Assembly: GCA_945878575.1 (NCBI GenBank)
Contig: CAMDUB010000003.1
Location: 1-64,000 of the forward strand
From: Phycisphaera mikurensis NBRC 102666
GTDB lineage: Bacteria; Planctomycetota; Phycisphaerae; Phycisphaerales; SM1A02
Reading direction: 5' to 3'
DNA: 64,000 bases
Positions 7,443 through 15,928 of the stretch are shown here, piece after piece. The notes beneath the pieces are model-generated. The model searched no databases. It saw only the letters and a list, made by a program, of their open reading frames with translations, and had not been told where the DNA came from. How positions within the stretch are numbered: the first letter of the stretch is position 1; every line of letters begins with the position of its first letter. Position numbers and translations under genes: made by a program.

Positions 7443-9755
7443 ATGAACTACAAAAACGCCATCCTGGGACTCATCACCACCATTGCAATCGCACATTCAA
7501 CCTACGCCAATGATGGCTGCGGCGAAGAATGGACGGTCACTAACCAGAACTCTCCCGGCAGCGTCGCGATTTGCTACGACGAAGCTCGCAGTGAAGTCAT
7601 AACTCAGTCATCCGGCAAGCTCTGGGGATGGAACGGTGCTACTTGGACCGAGCGTTGGTCTGATCCTGCCCTCGATGGCGCAGACGCAATGGCGTATGAC
7701 CGTAACCGACAGGTGTGTTACATCTTCGGCGGTGGTGGCGGATACGAAGACAAACTTTGGTCGTGGAACGGCACATCGCTGACGCTGATCGCGAACGACA
7801 CTATCGGTGGCCGCTCCTACTGCGCGATGGCCTTCGACTGGAAGCGCGACCGTCTTGTGGTGCATGGTGGATACAACGGGAGCTTCTTGCTAAGTAGTTG
7901 GGGCGAGTGGGATCCAGCGACCAACACCTGGCAGACATGGGGCGATGGCCCGATCGGTCGCTTGTACGCACACAAGATGGTCTACGACTCCGTGCGCGAA
8001 GTCTGCGTGCTTCACGGCGGTTACTATTTCTATAACCGCAACGCAACATGGACATGGAACGGTGCTGCATGGTCAAACGTAACCAACAGCGGTCCCGCGC
8101 GCTATGTAGCAAACATGGCCTGGGATTCTGAACGCGAACAAGTGGTCTTCCATGGCGGAACCACCTGCTGTGGCGAGGTGGAGTACAGCAGCACCTGGCT
8201 GTGGCGTGGCGGAGATTGGAGCACATGTGAACTGCAAGGCCCACCGCGCGGCTATACAAACATGGCTTACGACTCTGCGCGACATGCCTTCGTGATGCCC
8301 GGTGGCATTGGGCCAACACCGAGTGGACGGCAGTGGATTCCTGAAACGAATGAACTGCGAATGACGACCATACCGGCTCCACCAAGTATCAACCTTGTCG
8401 GTCCTGCCGATCAAACCAGCACCACTTGCGCTGCAATTGGCGATCTTGTCACCTATGACGTCATCGTCAACAACCCAACCATCGTAATGGTGGCGGGGCA
8501 GTTCGGCATTCAATTCGACAAGACGGTCTTGGAATTTGTCAGTCTTGCCGGTGGAGATGCACCGATCACCACTACACCACTCGTTGTTCCCAACACTGCC
8601 GCCGGCAAATTGTTCTGGGTCTCCTCGGTGGTGAACGGCGGAACAGGCACCGCAGCCACGACGCGCGTTGCACGCGTGACTTTCCGAGTGATTGCTGATG
8701 ATTGCAACGGCGATGAACAGGTGTCATTCGATCCTGCCATGGCACCCATCTTGCTCGCCGACGGCAACGGTACCCCTGCCTCACTGCCCACCGTCAACCC
8801 ACTGCCGATCAGCATTGACAGTGTTGGCCCAGTCATCACCAATGTCCCCGCGGACCTTGTGGTGGCGGCAGATGCTGGTGCTGGTTGCTTGGCAGTTCGT
8901 GAGATCGGTACCCCAACCGTCACAGACAGTTGCAGCACCGCAGTGCTGACATGGTCTCGAAGCGATGGCGCCTTGTTACTTTCAGCGCCGTGGCTGTGTG
9001 GAACCACGGTCGTGACATGGACTGCCACCGACGCATGTGGTCGTACCTCCACGGCAACCACTTCGGTTACTGTGAATTCGTATCACCTGATGAATGTCAC
9101 GGTCGCCTATGCAGGCAGTGGTTACGCATCATCAATGACCCGATGCATTGGCTTCCGCGTAGACGATGTAACCCTGACCGATGTCATGACCTTCATGAGC
9201 GGAACTGCAACTGCAACGCTGCAACTCCCGATCGGTGATTACAACTGCGCAACTGCTGATGATGATCTGCACAGCTTGGTATCCCAAGTTCCAGTGAGTA
9301 TCAATGGAACCAACTACCAGATGACCGTCACTGGTGACTCTGCACTCATTAACGGTGACCTTGATGACGACAACGTAGTGAATGTCGTCGACTGGGGCGT
9401 CTTGGTGGTACGTGTGGGAATGGCCGCCGCAGTCAATACAGACTGCACCACGGTGGGCTTCCATGCAGACTTCGACGGCGATGGCACCGTGACCAACACT
9501 GACGGTAACCGCCTGCTGCAAAGCTTCCTTGTGCAGGGCGATACTGGCTGCAATGCTTTCAATGCGAATGGTGGACCAGTTGTAACGCGCATCTCCGTAG
9601 CCGATCTGTCAGTGATCGCAGGAATGAACGCCTCCGCCGCGGATATGAACCGCGACGGTGTAGTTGACGCCAAGGACATCGCGATGTGGACTCGTCTGCA
9701 ATCGATGCCAGGACGCCAGCCACTCACTGCAAAGGGCGTCAGTAGCCGTAACTAA
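7443..9755 (+). CDS. Secreted kelch-like propeller / cohesin-like / HYR / dockerin-like protein
   Basis: 770 residues, with a signal peptide to about residue 22 (STYA-ND). Residues 28-310 carry repeated kelch/galactose-oxidase-type blades (AYDRNRQVCYIFGG, WKRDRLVVHGG, SVREVCVLHGG, SEREQVVFHGG). Next is a cohesin-like beta-sandwich (about 318-458) with the pattern DLVTYDVIV...GQFGIQFDKTVLEFVS...RVARVTFRV. A HYR domain follows (about 460-545: GPVITNVPADLVV, GTTVVTWTATDACG). The C-terminal part has EF-hand/dockerin-like loops (DLDDDNVVNVVDW, DFDGDGTVTNTDG, DMNRDGVVDAKDI). The part from the cohesin-like domain onward is nearly identical to the gene at 10070. It is likely an exported Ca-binding adhesin or scaffold; no enzyme activity is inferred because the copper-site residues of galactose oxidase were not identified. 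Confidence 0.83.
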   Translation: MNYKNAILGLITTIAIAHSTYANDGCGEEWTVTNQNSPGSVAICYDEARSEVITQSSGKLWGWNGATWTERWSDPALDGADAMAYDRNRQVCYIFGGGGGYEDKLWSWNGTSLTLIANDTIGGRSYCAMAFDWKRDRLVVHGGYNGSFLLSSWGEWDPATNTWQTWGDGPIGRLYAHKMVYDSVREVCVLHGGYYFYNRNATWTWNGAAWSNVTNSGPARYVANMAWDSEREQVVFHGGTTCCGEVEYSSTWLWRGGDWSTCELQGPPRGYTNMAYDSARHAFVMPGGIGPTPSGRQWIPETNELRMTTIPAPPSINLVGPADQTSTTCAAIGDLVTYDVIVNNPTIVMVAGQFGIQFDKTVLEFVSLAGGDAPITTTPLVVPNTAAGKLFWVSSVVNGGTGTAATTRVARVTFRVIADDCNGDEQVSFDPAMAPILLADGNGTPASLPTVNPLPISIDSVGPVITNVPADLVVAADAGAGCLAVREIGTPTVTDSCSTAVLTWSRSDGALLLSAPWLCGTTVVTWTATDACGRTSTATTSVTVNSYHLMNVTVAYAGSGYASSMTRCIGFRVDDVTLTDVMTFMSGTATATLQLPIGDYNCATADDDLHSLVSQVPVSINGTNYQMTVTGDSALINGDLDDDNVVNVVDWGVLVVRVGMAAAVNTDCTTVGFHADFDGDGTVTNTDGNRLLQSFLVQGDTGCNAFNANGGPVVTRISVADLSVIAGMNASAADMNRDGVVDAKDIAMWTRLQSMPGRQPLTAKGVSSRN

Positions 9756-9842
9756 CTAAGACTCGAGGGGTCAAACCCCACCACACACCGCGCAGGCACC
9801 ATGGGACAATCCCCTGGTGCCTGCGCTGCTTTCTATCCCCGA
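9733..9842 (+). repeat. Junction repeat copy B
   Basis: Identical to window bases 1-110. It ends within the ninth codon of the mnmC relic, after which the sequence becomes unrelated and AT-richer. See copy A for structure and copy C at 12018. Confidence 0.85.
9767..9826 (+). terminator. Two stacked hairpins (copy B)
   Basis: The GGGGT-CAA-ACCCC hairpin (9767-9779) is followed by the 37-nt hairpin GCGCAGGCACCA...TGGTGCCTGCGC (9790-9826). Both are identical to copy A. They lie 12 bp after the stop codon of the 770-residue protein and may terminate its transcript. The U-tract is poor. Confidence 0.5.
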
Positions 9843-9852
9843 TACTGACTGA
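9817..9852 (+). pseudogene. Minimal 5' relic of mnmC
   Basis: GTG-CCT-GCG-CTG-CTT-TCT-ATC-CCC copies the first eight mnmC codons exactly. It then diverges and stops at TGA (9850-9852). It is only meaningful by comparison with the relic at 85 and the intact gene at 12103. Confidence 0.7.
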
Positions 9853-10069
9853 CACGTTGATGCTTTGTGGCTAAACGAATCAAACGACAGCCCTGTTCTT
9901 GTAATTTGTTTCTCCACAGATATGATTGCTTCGAATTACAGTTGTAGGACCTTGTAACAAATAGATTTCGAGTTAACTTCCACTTTGGATAACGTCAACA
10001 CTGTTATCTTTGGATCTCAATGTTCGTGATCCGCCACTTTCGGGACCAACCGCACGCATTTAGGAAAAA
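9853..10069 (+). promoter_or_regulatory. AT-richer intergenic leader with GATAAC-N9-GTTATC inverted repeat
   Basis: This 217-bp stretch has no gene and is clearly richer in A/T than its surroundings. It contains a perfect 6-bp inverted repeat GATAAC/GTTATC at 9988-10008 and an AGGA ribosome site directly before the ATG at 10070. It probably holds the promoter of the 10070 gene. I could not assign a convincing -35/-10 pair. Confidence 0.35.
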
Positions 10070-12040
10070 ATGAAGAAGACAACCGGATTTGCTATCGCAA
10101 TGTTTATGGCGCCGCTCACTGTAATCGCCACAAATGTTCAAGCTGCAGTGAACTACTCGCTCAAGGCCGTGACCTTCTACCAGTACGGCGCCCCGGGAGA
10201 TGTGGTTGCGGGCTCTGTGTGCACAGACACCGGCTGGGTTCGCTTTATCAACACAGGAACCTCAACACTTACGGGAAACTTCTCGATCAGTGGTGTCGAC
10301 GCTCAAGGCATCGGTCACACCGAATCGGTGTATCGCACCGTTGGCCCCGGCGAAACGCTCGGATCCATGTCTAACAATACCTGCGATAGCAGCAACGTTA
10401 ACGGCTACAACAAGCGCCCGGGCGACACTGATCTCGGTATCGAGATCCGCTTCGACGGTACAGCTACCCAGAATGGTTCCTCGGAAAGCATTGCTCTCAC
10501 CGTGTTCGATAAGGACGTTCACTCAGGGGTAGTTCGCTACCCATTTGGAACGGCTTCGGATTCTTATGTATTCCAAGGTGGCGACCCTTATGGTCGCGAT
10601 ACTGGCGATGACTTTGAAGTCACTCAGGCACCTGGTAGCCACACATGGTCCGGCGTCATTGCTCCGCCAACGGTTTCGATGGTTGGCATGGCTGACAGCT
10701 CCACCACCGCATGCGCGGCGATTGGTGATCTACTCACATTCGATGTGATTGTCACCAATCCACCAATCACACTCGTAGCTGGTCAGTTCGCAATCCGCTA
10801 CGACACCACCGTCCTTCAGTTCGTAAGTATTGAAGGTGGCGAAAATCCAATCACGAGCATTCCGCTCACGTGGCCGAACGCCGCAGAAGGAAAGCTGTTC
10901 TGGGTGTCGTCTGTGGAGTCCGGCGGCACTGGCACAGCAGCTACCACCCGCGTAGCACGCTTGAAATTCCGAGCCATTGCCGATGACTGCGACGGTAATA
11001 CCCAGGTCGCCTTTGACCCTGCATTCGCGCCAATTCTCACCGCCGACGGCAATGGCACCCCTGCCTCACTTCCCACCGTCAATCCACTGCCAATCACTAT
11101 CGATAGCGTTGGGCCGGTCATCAGTAATGTCCCTGCGGACCTTGTGGTGGCAGCAGACGCTGGTGCTGGTTGCTTGGCAGTTCGTGAAATCGGTAACCCA
11201 ACGGTGACGGATAGTTGCAGTGCGGCAGTACTGACGTGGTCTCGAAGCGATGGCGCAGCTCTGCTCTCCGCACCGTGGCTTTGTGGAACCACCGTGGTGA
11301 CATGGACTGCCACCGACGCATGTGGTCGTACCTCCACGGCAGCCACTTCGGTTACTGTGAATTCGTATCACCTGATGAATGTAACGGTTGCCTATGCAGG
11401 TAGTGGTTACGCATCATCAATGACTCGATGCATTGGCTTCCGCGTAGACGATGTAACACTCACCGATGTCATGACCTTCATGAGCGGAACTGCAACTGCG
11501 ACGCTGCAACTTCCGATCGGTGATTACAACTGCGCAACTGCCGATGATGATCTGCACAGCTTGGTATCCCAAGTTCCAGTAAGTATCAATGGAACCAACT
11601 ACCAAATCACCGTCACTGGTGACTCTGCCCTCATCAACGGTGACCTTGATGACGACAACGTAGTGAATGTCGTCGACTGGGGCGTCCTGGTGGTCCGTGT
11701 TGGAATGGCCGCCGCAGTCAATACAGACTGCACCACGGTGGGTTTCCATGCGGACTTCGATGGCGATGGCACCGTGACCAACGCTGACGGTAACCGCCTG
11801 CTGCAAAGCTTCCTGGTGCAGGGCGATACTGGCTGCAATGCTTTCAACGCGAATGGTGGTCCAGTTGTAACGCGCATCTCGGTGGCCGACCTTTCAGTGA
11901 TCGCTGGAATGAACGCCTCCGCCGCGGATATGAACCGCGACGGTGTGGTTGACGCCAAGGACATCGCGATGTGGACTCGTCTGCAATCAATGCCGGGACG
12001 CCAGCCATTGACAGCAAAGGGCGTCAGTAGCCGTAACTAA
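10070..12040 (+). CDS. Secreted cohesin-like / HYR / dockerin-like protein with a distinct N-terminal domain
   Basis: 656 residues, with a signal peptide to about 26 (TNVQA-AV). Residues 27-205 are a beta-rich domain I do not recognise (YSLKAVTFYQYG..., YRTVGPGETLG...). From about 207 to the end the protein matches the previous gene closely: cohesin-like domain (DLLTFDVIV...AIRYDTTVLQFVS...RVARLKFRA), HYR domain and terminal EF-hand/dockerin-like loops. The final KGVSSRN is identical. It is followed by the hairpins that overlap mnmC. In effect only the N-terminal module differs from the kelch-bearing copy, which suggests the binding specificity is varied while the assembly part is kept. Function is inferred. 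Confidence 0.83.
   Translation: MKKTTGFAIAMFMAPLTVIATNVQAAVNYSLKAVTFYQYGAPGDVVAGSVCTDTGWVRFINTGTSTLTGNFSISGVDAQGIGHTESVYRTVGPGETLGSMSNNTCDSSNVNGYNKRPGDTDLGIEIRFDGTATQNGSSESIALTVFDKDVHSGVVRYPFGTASDSYVFQGGDPYGRDTGDDFEVTQAPGSHTWSGVIAPPTVSMVGMADSSTTACAAIGDLLTFDVIVTNPPITLVAGQFAIRYDTTVLQFVSIEGGENPITSIPLTWPNAAEGKLFWVSSVESGGTGTAATTRVARLKFRAIADDCDGNTQVAFDPAFAPILTADGNGTPASLPTVNPLPITIDSVGPVISNVPADLVVAADAGAGCLAVREIGNPTVTDSCSAAVLTWSRSDGAALLSAPWLCGTTVVTWTATDACGRTSTAATSVTVNSYHLMNVTVAYAGSGYASSMTRCIGFRVDDVTLTDVMTFMSGTATATLQLPIGDYNCATADDDLHSLVSQVPVSINGTNYQITVTGDSALINGDLDDDNVVNVVDWGVLVVRVGMAAAVNTDCTTVGFHADFDGDGTVTNADGNRLLQSFLVQGDTGCNAFNANGGPVVTRISVADLSVIAGMNASAADMNRDGVVDAKDIAMWTRLQSMPGRQPLTAKGVSSRN
10670..12040 (+). 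repeat. Recent duplication of the cohesin-like/HYR/dockerin-like scaffold (mate about 8390-9755)
   Basis: The last 1.3 kb of the two genes is highly similar at DNA level, with long identical stretches near the 3' end (from TCGTATCACCTGATGAATGT onward only scattered, mostly silent changes). Similarity decays toward the start of the cohesin-like domain and is absent upstream. This suggests either recent duplication or ongoing gene conversion. Confidence 0.85.
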
Positions 12041-12192
12041 GTCAGGATGACGGGGTCACAACCCCGCTACACACCGCGCAGGCACCATGGGACAATCCCC
12101 TGGTGCCTGCGCTGCTTTCTATCCCCGACCTTGACTGGCGCAACGGCGTGCTGTTCTCTCGCGCGCATGATGATTGCTACACGCCAGCGCTT
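12018..12192 (+). repeat. Junction repeat copy C, leading into the intact mnmC
   Basis: It corresponds to window bases 1-174. It carries several changes in the spacer after the stop codon (GTCAGGATGACGGGGTCACAACCCC), while the 37-nt hairpin is unchanged. Here the mnmC reading frame continues to full length. Confidence 0.85.
12051..12112 (+). promoter_or_regulatory. Two stacked hairpins; the second covers the mnmC start codon
   Basis: CGGGGT-CACA-ACCCCG (12051-12066) is followed by the 37-nt hairpin at 12076-12112. The GTG start of mnmC (12103-12105) lies in the 3' arm of the long stem, so folding would hide the ribosome-binding region and start codon. It may serve as terminator of the upstream gene, translational control of mnmC, or both. 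Confidence 0.55.
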
Positions 12193-14163
12193 GCCACTCC
12201 TACAACTGAAGAGCGCGCCGATGCCTTCGCCGCCACCCGTGACTTCCGCGCCACGCGCCGCCACCTCACCGCTGAACTTGGATTTGGGACCGGCCTTTCG
12301 TTCCTTGCTGCATGGGCAGACTTTCGTGCCAATGCACCCGCTGATGCGCAACTCGACTGGGTGAGTGTGGAATCCGCGCCACTTGATCCCGCCACCATCG
12401 AACGCGCGCTCGCGCCATCCACCGCGCCACTCCTCTCAGACATCCTCTCCGAACTCCTCCGCGCACTTCCGCCACACATTCGCGGGATCCACCGTCGTGC
12501 CTTCGATGGCGGACGAGTACGTCTCACGCTTCTCTATGGCGACGTTCTTGAACTGCTGCCAGTCACTGACTTCATCGCTGACTCTTGGCAACTTGATGGC
12601 TTCACTCCAGATCGCAATCCCGAAATGTGGTCCGCCGAGACATTTGCACAAGTGGTCGCGCACGCACGCGTCGGCACCACCATCGCGGGACGATTCGCAC
12701 CGCCCCCAGTGCTCGAACGCCTGAAATCACTGGGATTTGCGTTCCCCGCCACCAATACACCCAGCGCGCCCGCATCCTCACCCGCGTCCAACGCCGGCGC
12801 TGCACACCCCCCGCTTTACGGCACACTGACACGCACACCCGAGAAACGCGCCTTCCGCCAACTCCCGCGCTGGTTCTCCATGCCGCATCCAGCAACCGCG
12901 GCAGACACCCTCCAGCCCGCCGCCATCCCAACCGCCATCGTCGTCGGTGCCGGCCTCGCCGGTGCCTCCGCCGCGCGCGCACTCGCGGAACGTGGGATCA
13001 CTGTGACCGTCATCGACGCTGGCTGTGCCGCCGGCCACGCCTCCGCTGCGCCACGCGCTGTGCTCGCCCCGTATCTCGCGAGTTGGCAAAGTCCACAAAC
13101 CCGCGTAGTTGCACAAGCATTCATGCTCGCGCGCGCAGTGATGGAGCGCGTGGGCGCGCCGCTCAATCCGTGCGGATTGCTGCACCCCGTCAACAGTGAT
13201 GATGAATGGGGCTATGAGCAATCGATCGCCGAGTGGGGCTGGCCCGCTGAACTGCTCCGCCTCATCAGCGCCGATGAAGCAACCAGCGTCGCGGGCACAT
13301 CGCTCAGCAATACAACCAATCCAGAAGGCGCCATCTTCGTCCACGACGCCGCCACCACGCGACCAGCGGAAACCGTGCGCGCCCTGCTCACACACCCCGC
13401 TATCACGCTCCACGAACACGCGCCCGTCGCGCGCCTGCGACACACTGATGACGGTTGGCATGTTGATACCGAAAGTGGTCGTACCTTCGATGCCAACATC
13501 GTGGTGATCGCAACTGCCGGCATCCCAGCCGCCGCGTTACCCAACATGCCAGAGGCGCTTGCATCCGACGCGCTTCCATCCATTCCGTTCAACGCCACAC
13601 GCGGGCAACTCTCAACGCTTGCGTTTGACGATGCATTTGCTGGCGCAAGCGCCGTGCCATTTACCGTGGTAAGCGCCAATGGATTCGCAATGCCGCCCGT
13701 CGACGGCGCACTGTGCGCTGGTGCCACCTATGAGCGCGAACGATTGACCACCGGACCCACGCCGCACGATGATGCTGTCAATCTTGGTCACATCGAACGC
13801 CTGCTCCCCGCCCTTGCTACCTGCACTCCCAATCGACGCGGCGCATGGGCAGGCATCCGCACCTCCGTCAACGACCATTGCCCAGTGATCGGCCCGGTGA
13901 TTGCCGACGCGCAATTCCGTGAATCATTCGCGCGCCTACCGCACGGTCCATTCGCCGCGGCATGGCCTGACGCCCCGCTACTTCCTGGGCTGTTCGTCAC
14001 GCTCGCCCATGGTTCACGCGGAACATCGACGGTGTTCCTTGCCGCAGAACTCATCGCCGACATGGTGTGTGGCACACCACGGTGCATCGCTGATGACCTG
14101 CTGCCCGCGGTGCTACCGCAACGGTTTCTTGTGCGCGAGTTGCGTGTCGGCACGCGCGAATAG
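12103..14163 (+). CDS. mnmC: Bifunctional tRNA mnm5(s2)U34 biosynthesis protein MnmC
   Basis: 686 residues, GTG start. The N-terminal half is the SAM-dependent methyltransferase domain, with the typical LGFGTGLSFLAAW glycine motif (about 59-70). The C-terminal half (from about 277) is the FAD-dependent oxidase domain with IVVGAGLAGASAARAL. The enzyme removes the carboxymethyl group from cmnm5U34 and then methylates the amine to complete mnm5(s2)U34 in tRNA. Length and domain order fit the fused proteobacterial form. The GTG lies inside a strong hairpin; the start is fixed by the early match to MnmC (M-P-A-L-L-S-I-P-D-L-D-W). It is convergent with the glycosyltransferase gene. Its biosynthetic partner mnmE is also in this window, at 49.4 kb. 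Confidence 0.88.
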   Translation: MPALLSIPDLDWRNGVLFSRAHDDCYTPALATPTTEERADAFAATRDFRATRRHLTAELGFGTGLSFLAAWADFRANAPADAQLDWVSVESAPLDPATIERALAPSTAPLLSDILSELLRALPPHIRGIHRRAFDGGRVRLTLLYGDVLELLPVTDFIADSWQLDGFTPDRNPEMWSAETFAQVVAHARVGTTIAGRFAPPPVLERLKSLGFAFPATNTPSAPASSPASNAGAAHPPLYGTLTRTPEKRAFRQLPRWFSMPHPATAADTLQPAAIPTAIVVGAGLAGASAARALAERGITVTVIDAGCAAGHASAAPRAVLAPYLASWQSPQTRVVAQAFMLARAVMERVGAPLNPCGLLHPVNSDDEWGYEQSIAEWGWPAELLRLISADEATSVAGTSLSNTTNPEGAIFVHDAATTRPAETVRALLTHPAITLHEHAPVARLRHTDDGWHVDTESGRTFDANIVVIATAGIPAAALPNMPEALASDALPSIPFNATRGQLSTLAFDDAFAGASAVPFTVVSANGFAMPPVDGALCAGATYERERLTTGPTPHDDAVNLGHIERLLPALATCTPNRRGAWAGIRTSVNDHCPVIGPVIADAQFRESFARLPHGPFAAAWPDAPLLPGLFVTLAHGSRGTSTVFLAAELIADMVCGTPRCIADDLLPAVLPQRFLVRELRVGTRE

Positions 14164-14197
14164 TGTCGCGCGCCGCCAAGTGCGTTCGCCTGCACTC

Positions 14198-15850
14198 TCA
14201 TCGAACGACATCGCAGAACACAATCTTCTTGAGCGGCCAAGCGTCAAACTCTTGACGACCTTCAAGTCGCCGACCAAGATCCGGGAACTTCGATCGAAGT
14301 TGAGCAAGGTCGCCGTCAGATGCAAGCACAACACCATCTGGATGAGCGTCAATCCAGGCCTGTAGATCTTCAGATGCATCAACTGCATCAAGCCACCGAC
14401 CCAAGTACCAATCAATAGTGAGGTTGCGCAATCGATATACGACAATCGGTCGCGTCTCTGCTGCCACTGCCTGTGCTACTGGCCGGGCGCCCATCGCGGT
14501 CATGGCAACATCTTCGGCGTGGTGAAACCCAATCCACACAAAGACCATGCCTGCGAAATACACGCCCAGCGCTGGCAGCCGTCGCTCGCGCATCGGCCAC
14601 CATGCCAACATAATCCACGTGGCAATCATGGCTGGAATCACTGGGAGTGTGAGCCATAGCAAGGTCCATCCAGCGGCCCATGCTGGTGCCAAACCCTTGA
14701 GAATGAGCACCACCGCAGCACCCGGAAGCAACAATCCAACGCCCGTCATAGCAATGGCCGTGGTGTGGCGTACATCGGGCGGCTTGGTACCAGCGGGCAC
14801 GTCGGCCATCGATCCATCAACCCAGCGCGCCAACATACCGGCCACCAACATGGCGAGTGGTGGGGCCAACGGCAAGATGTACGTGGGTGACTTGCGACTC
14901 AAGATGCTGAACCCCAAGAGCGGAAGAATCACCGCCACCAATAAGAGTGCTCGTTGATCCCCCGTACGCAAGCACGCCCAGGCGCGCGCGAAGGTCATGT
15001 TGAACCACGGCAACGTCAGCATGGTGGTGGCAGGAAAGAAACCCGCAAAGAACACCAAGAACAGTAACCACCACGGGTCGTGCAGACTGACACCGGTAAA
15101 TCGATCGACAAATTCGAAATTCCATACCTCAAGCGCGCGCACTGGATCAGTCACCCAATAGCCATACGCCACAAATCCCAGCGGCGCGATGGCGAGTGGC
15201 AGTCCAACCAGTGGCATCAGAAGGCGCAGGTCGCGCAACCGCCCGGCCAGCGCCAACCACACTGCAACAATGGTGACTGGTGCAAGAACCAAGGGCCCTT
15301 TGGTCAGACCAACCAGCGCGGAACTTGCCCAGAACGCTGCTATCCAACCAAGATGACGGCGGCCATTACTCATGGCGAGCCATGCAGAACAGAGCGCCAT
15401 CCACCACCACGTGGTCAGCATCGGATCAGTGATCGCCAATCGACCGATGATTTGAAACAGCGGCATCACTGCTAGCAAACCAACGGCAAGCATCGCCACC
15501 AACGCACCCGCTGTTCTTCGTGCAAATACAAAGAGCGTCAACAGTGTCAGTGTCGACGCAATGGCACTCGGCAATCGCGGCGAGATATCTTCGTGCCCGA
15601 AATAGCGAATGCTCAGCGCCTGCGCCCAGTAAGTGAGCGGTGGCTTAGTGACGTGCAAGTGGTCGCGCAGTACTGGCTGCAGCCAGTTGCCGTGTTCGGC
15701 CATCCATCCGCTGACTGCGGCATAGCGGCCCTCGTCGGGCGGGAACAAGGAATGATTGCCAAGTGAATGCCAAATCAGCAGCACCGAAGCCAACACCACG
15801 GCCCACTGCGCCCAGCGCGGAGCTTCATGTGGGCGTTCGGTCACTTGCAT
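14198..15850 (-). CDS. ArnT-like membrane glycosyltransferase (PMT/GT83 type)
   Basis: 550 residues with about a dozen hydrophobic segments. The first extracytoplasmic loop carries LFPPDEGRYAAVSGWM, the acidic D-E...RY signature of lipid-linked sugar transferases such as ArnT. The next loop has KPPLTYWAQALS, also typical. It is expected to move a sugar from an undecaprenyl-phosphate carrier to an envelope acceptor (lipid A or glycoprotein) at the outer face of the inner membrane. The acceptor cannot be told from sequence. It is transcribed away from the SPFH gene, with a hairpin between the two. Confidence 0.8.
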   Translation of the reverse strand: MQVTERPHEAPRWAQWAVVLASVLLIWHSLGNHSLFPPDEGRYAAVSGWMAEHGNWLQPVLRDHLHVTKPPLTYWAQALSIRYFGHEDISPRLPSAIASTLTLLTLFVFARRTAGALVAMLAVGLLAVMPLFQIIGRLAITDPMLTTWWWMALCSAWLAMSNGRRHLGWIAAFWASSALVGLTKGPLVLAPVTIVAVWLALAGRLRDLRLLMPLVGLPLAIAPLGFVAYGYWVTDPVRALEVWNFEFVDRFTGVSLHDPWWLLFLVFFAGFFPATTMLTLPWFNMTFARAWACLRTGDQRALLLVAVILPLLGFSILSRKSPTYILPLAPPLAMLVAGMLARWVDGSMADVPAGTKPPDVRHTTAIAMTGVGLLLPGAAVVLILKGLAPAWAAGWTLLWLTLPVIPAMIATWIMLAWWPMRERRLPALGVYFAGMVFVWIGFHHAEDVAMTAMGARPVAQAVAAETRPIVVYRLRNLTIDWYLGRWLDAVDASEDLQAWIDAHPDGVVLASDGDLAQLRSKFPDLGRRLEGRQEFDAWPLKKIVFCDVVR

Positions 15851-15872
15851 TTGGTCATTAAAGCCGCTTTGA

Positions 15873-15922
15873 GCGAGCCGTGCTGACGAGTGGAACCGGG
15901 GTTCTCACTCGGCTCGGCTCGC
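15873..15922 (-). terminator. Long imperfect hairpin between the SPFH and glycosyltransferase genes
   Basis: The outer stem is GCGAGCC/GGCTCGC and the inner stem is CGAGTGGAACC/GGTTCTCACTCG with one bulge. It lies just downstream of the minus-strand SPFH gene stop and before the next minus-strand start. No clear T-run follows on the minus strand, so termination is a guess. Confidence 0.4.
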
Positions 15923-15928
15923 GACCGG

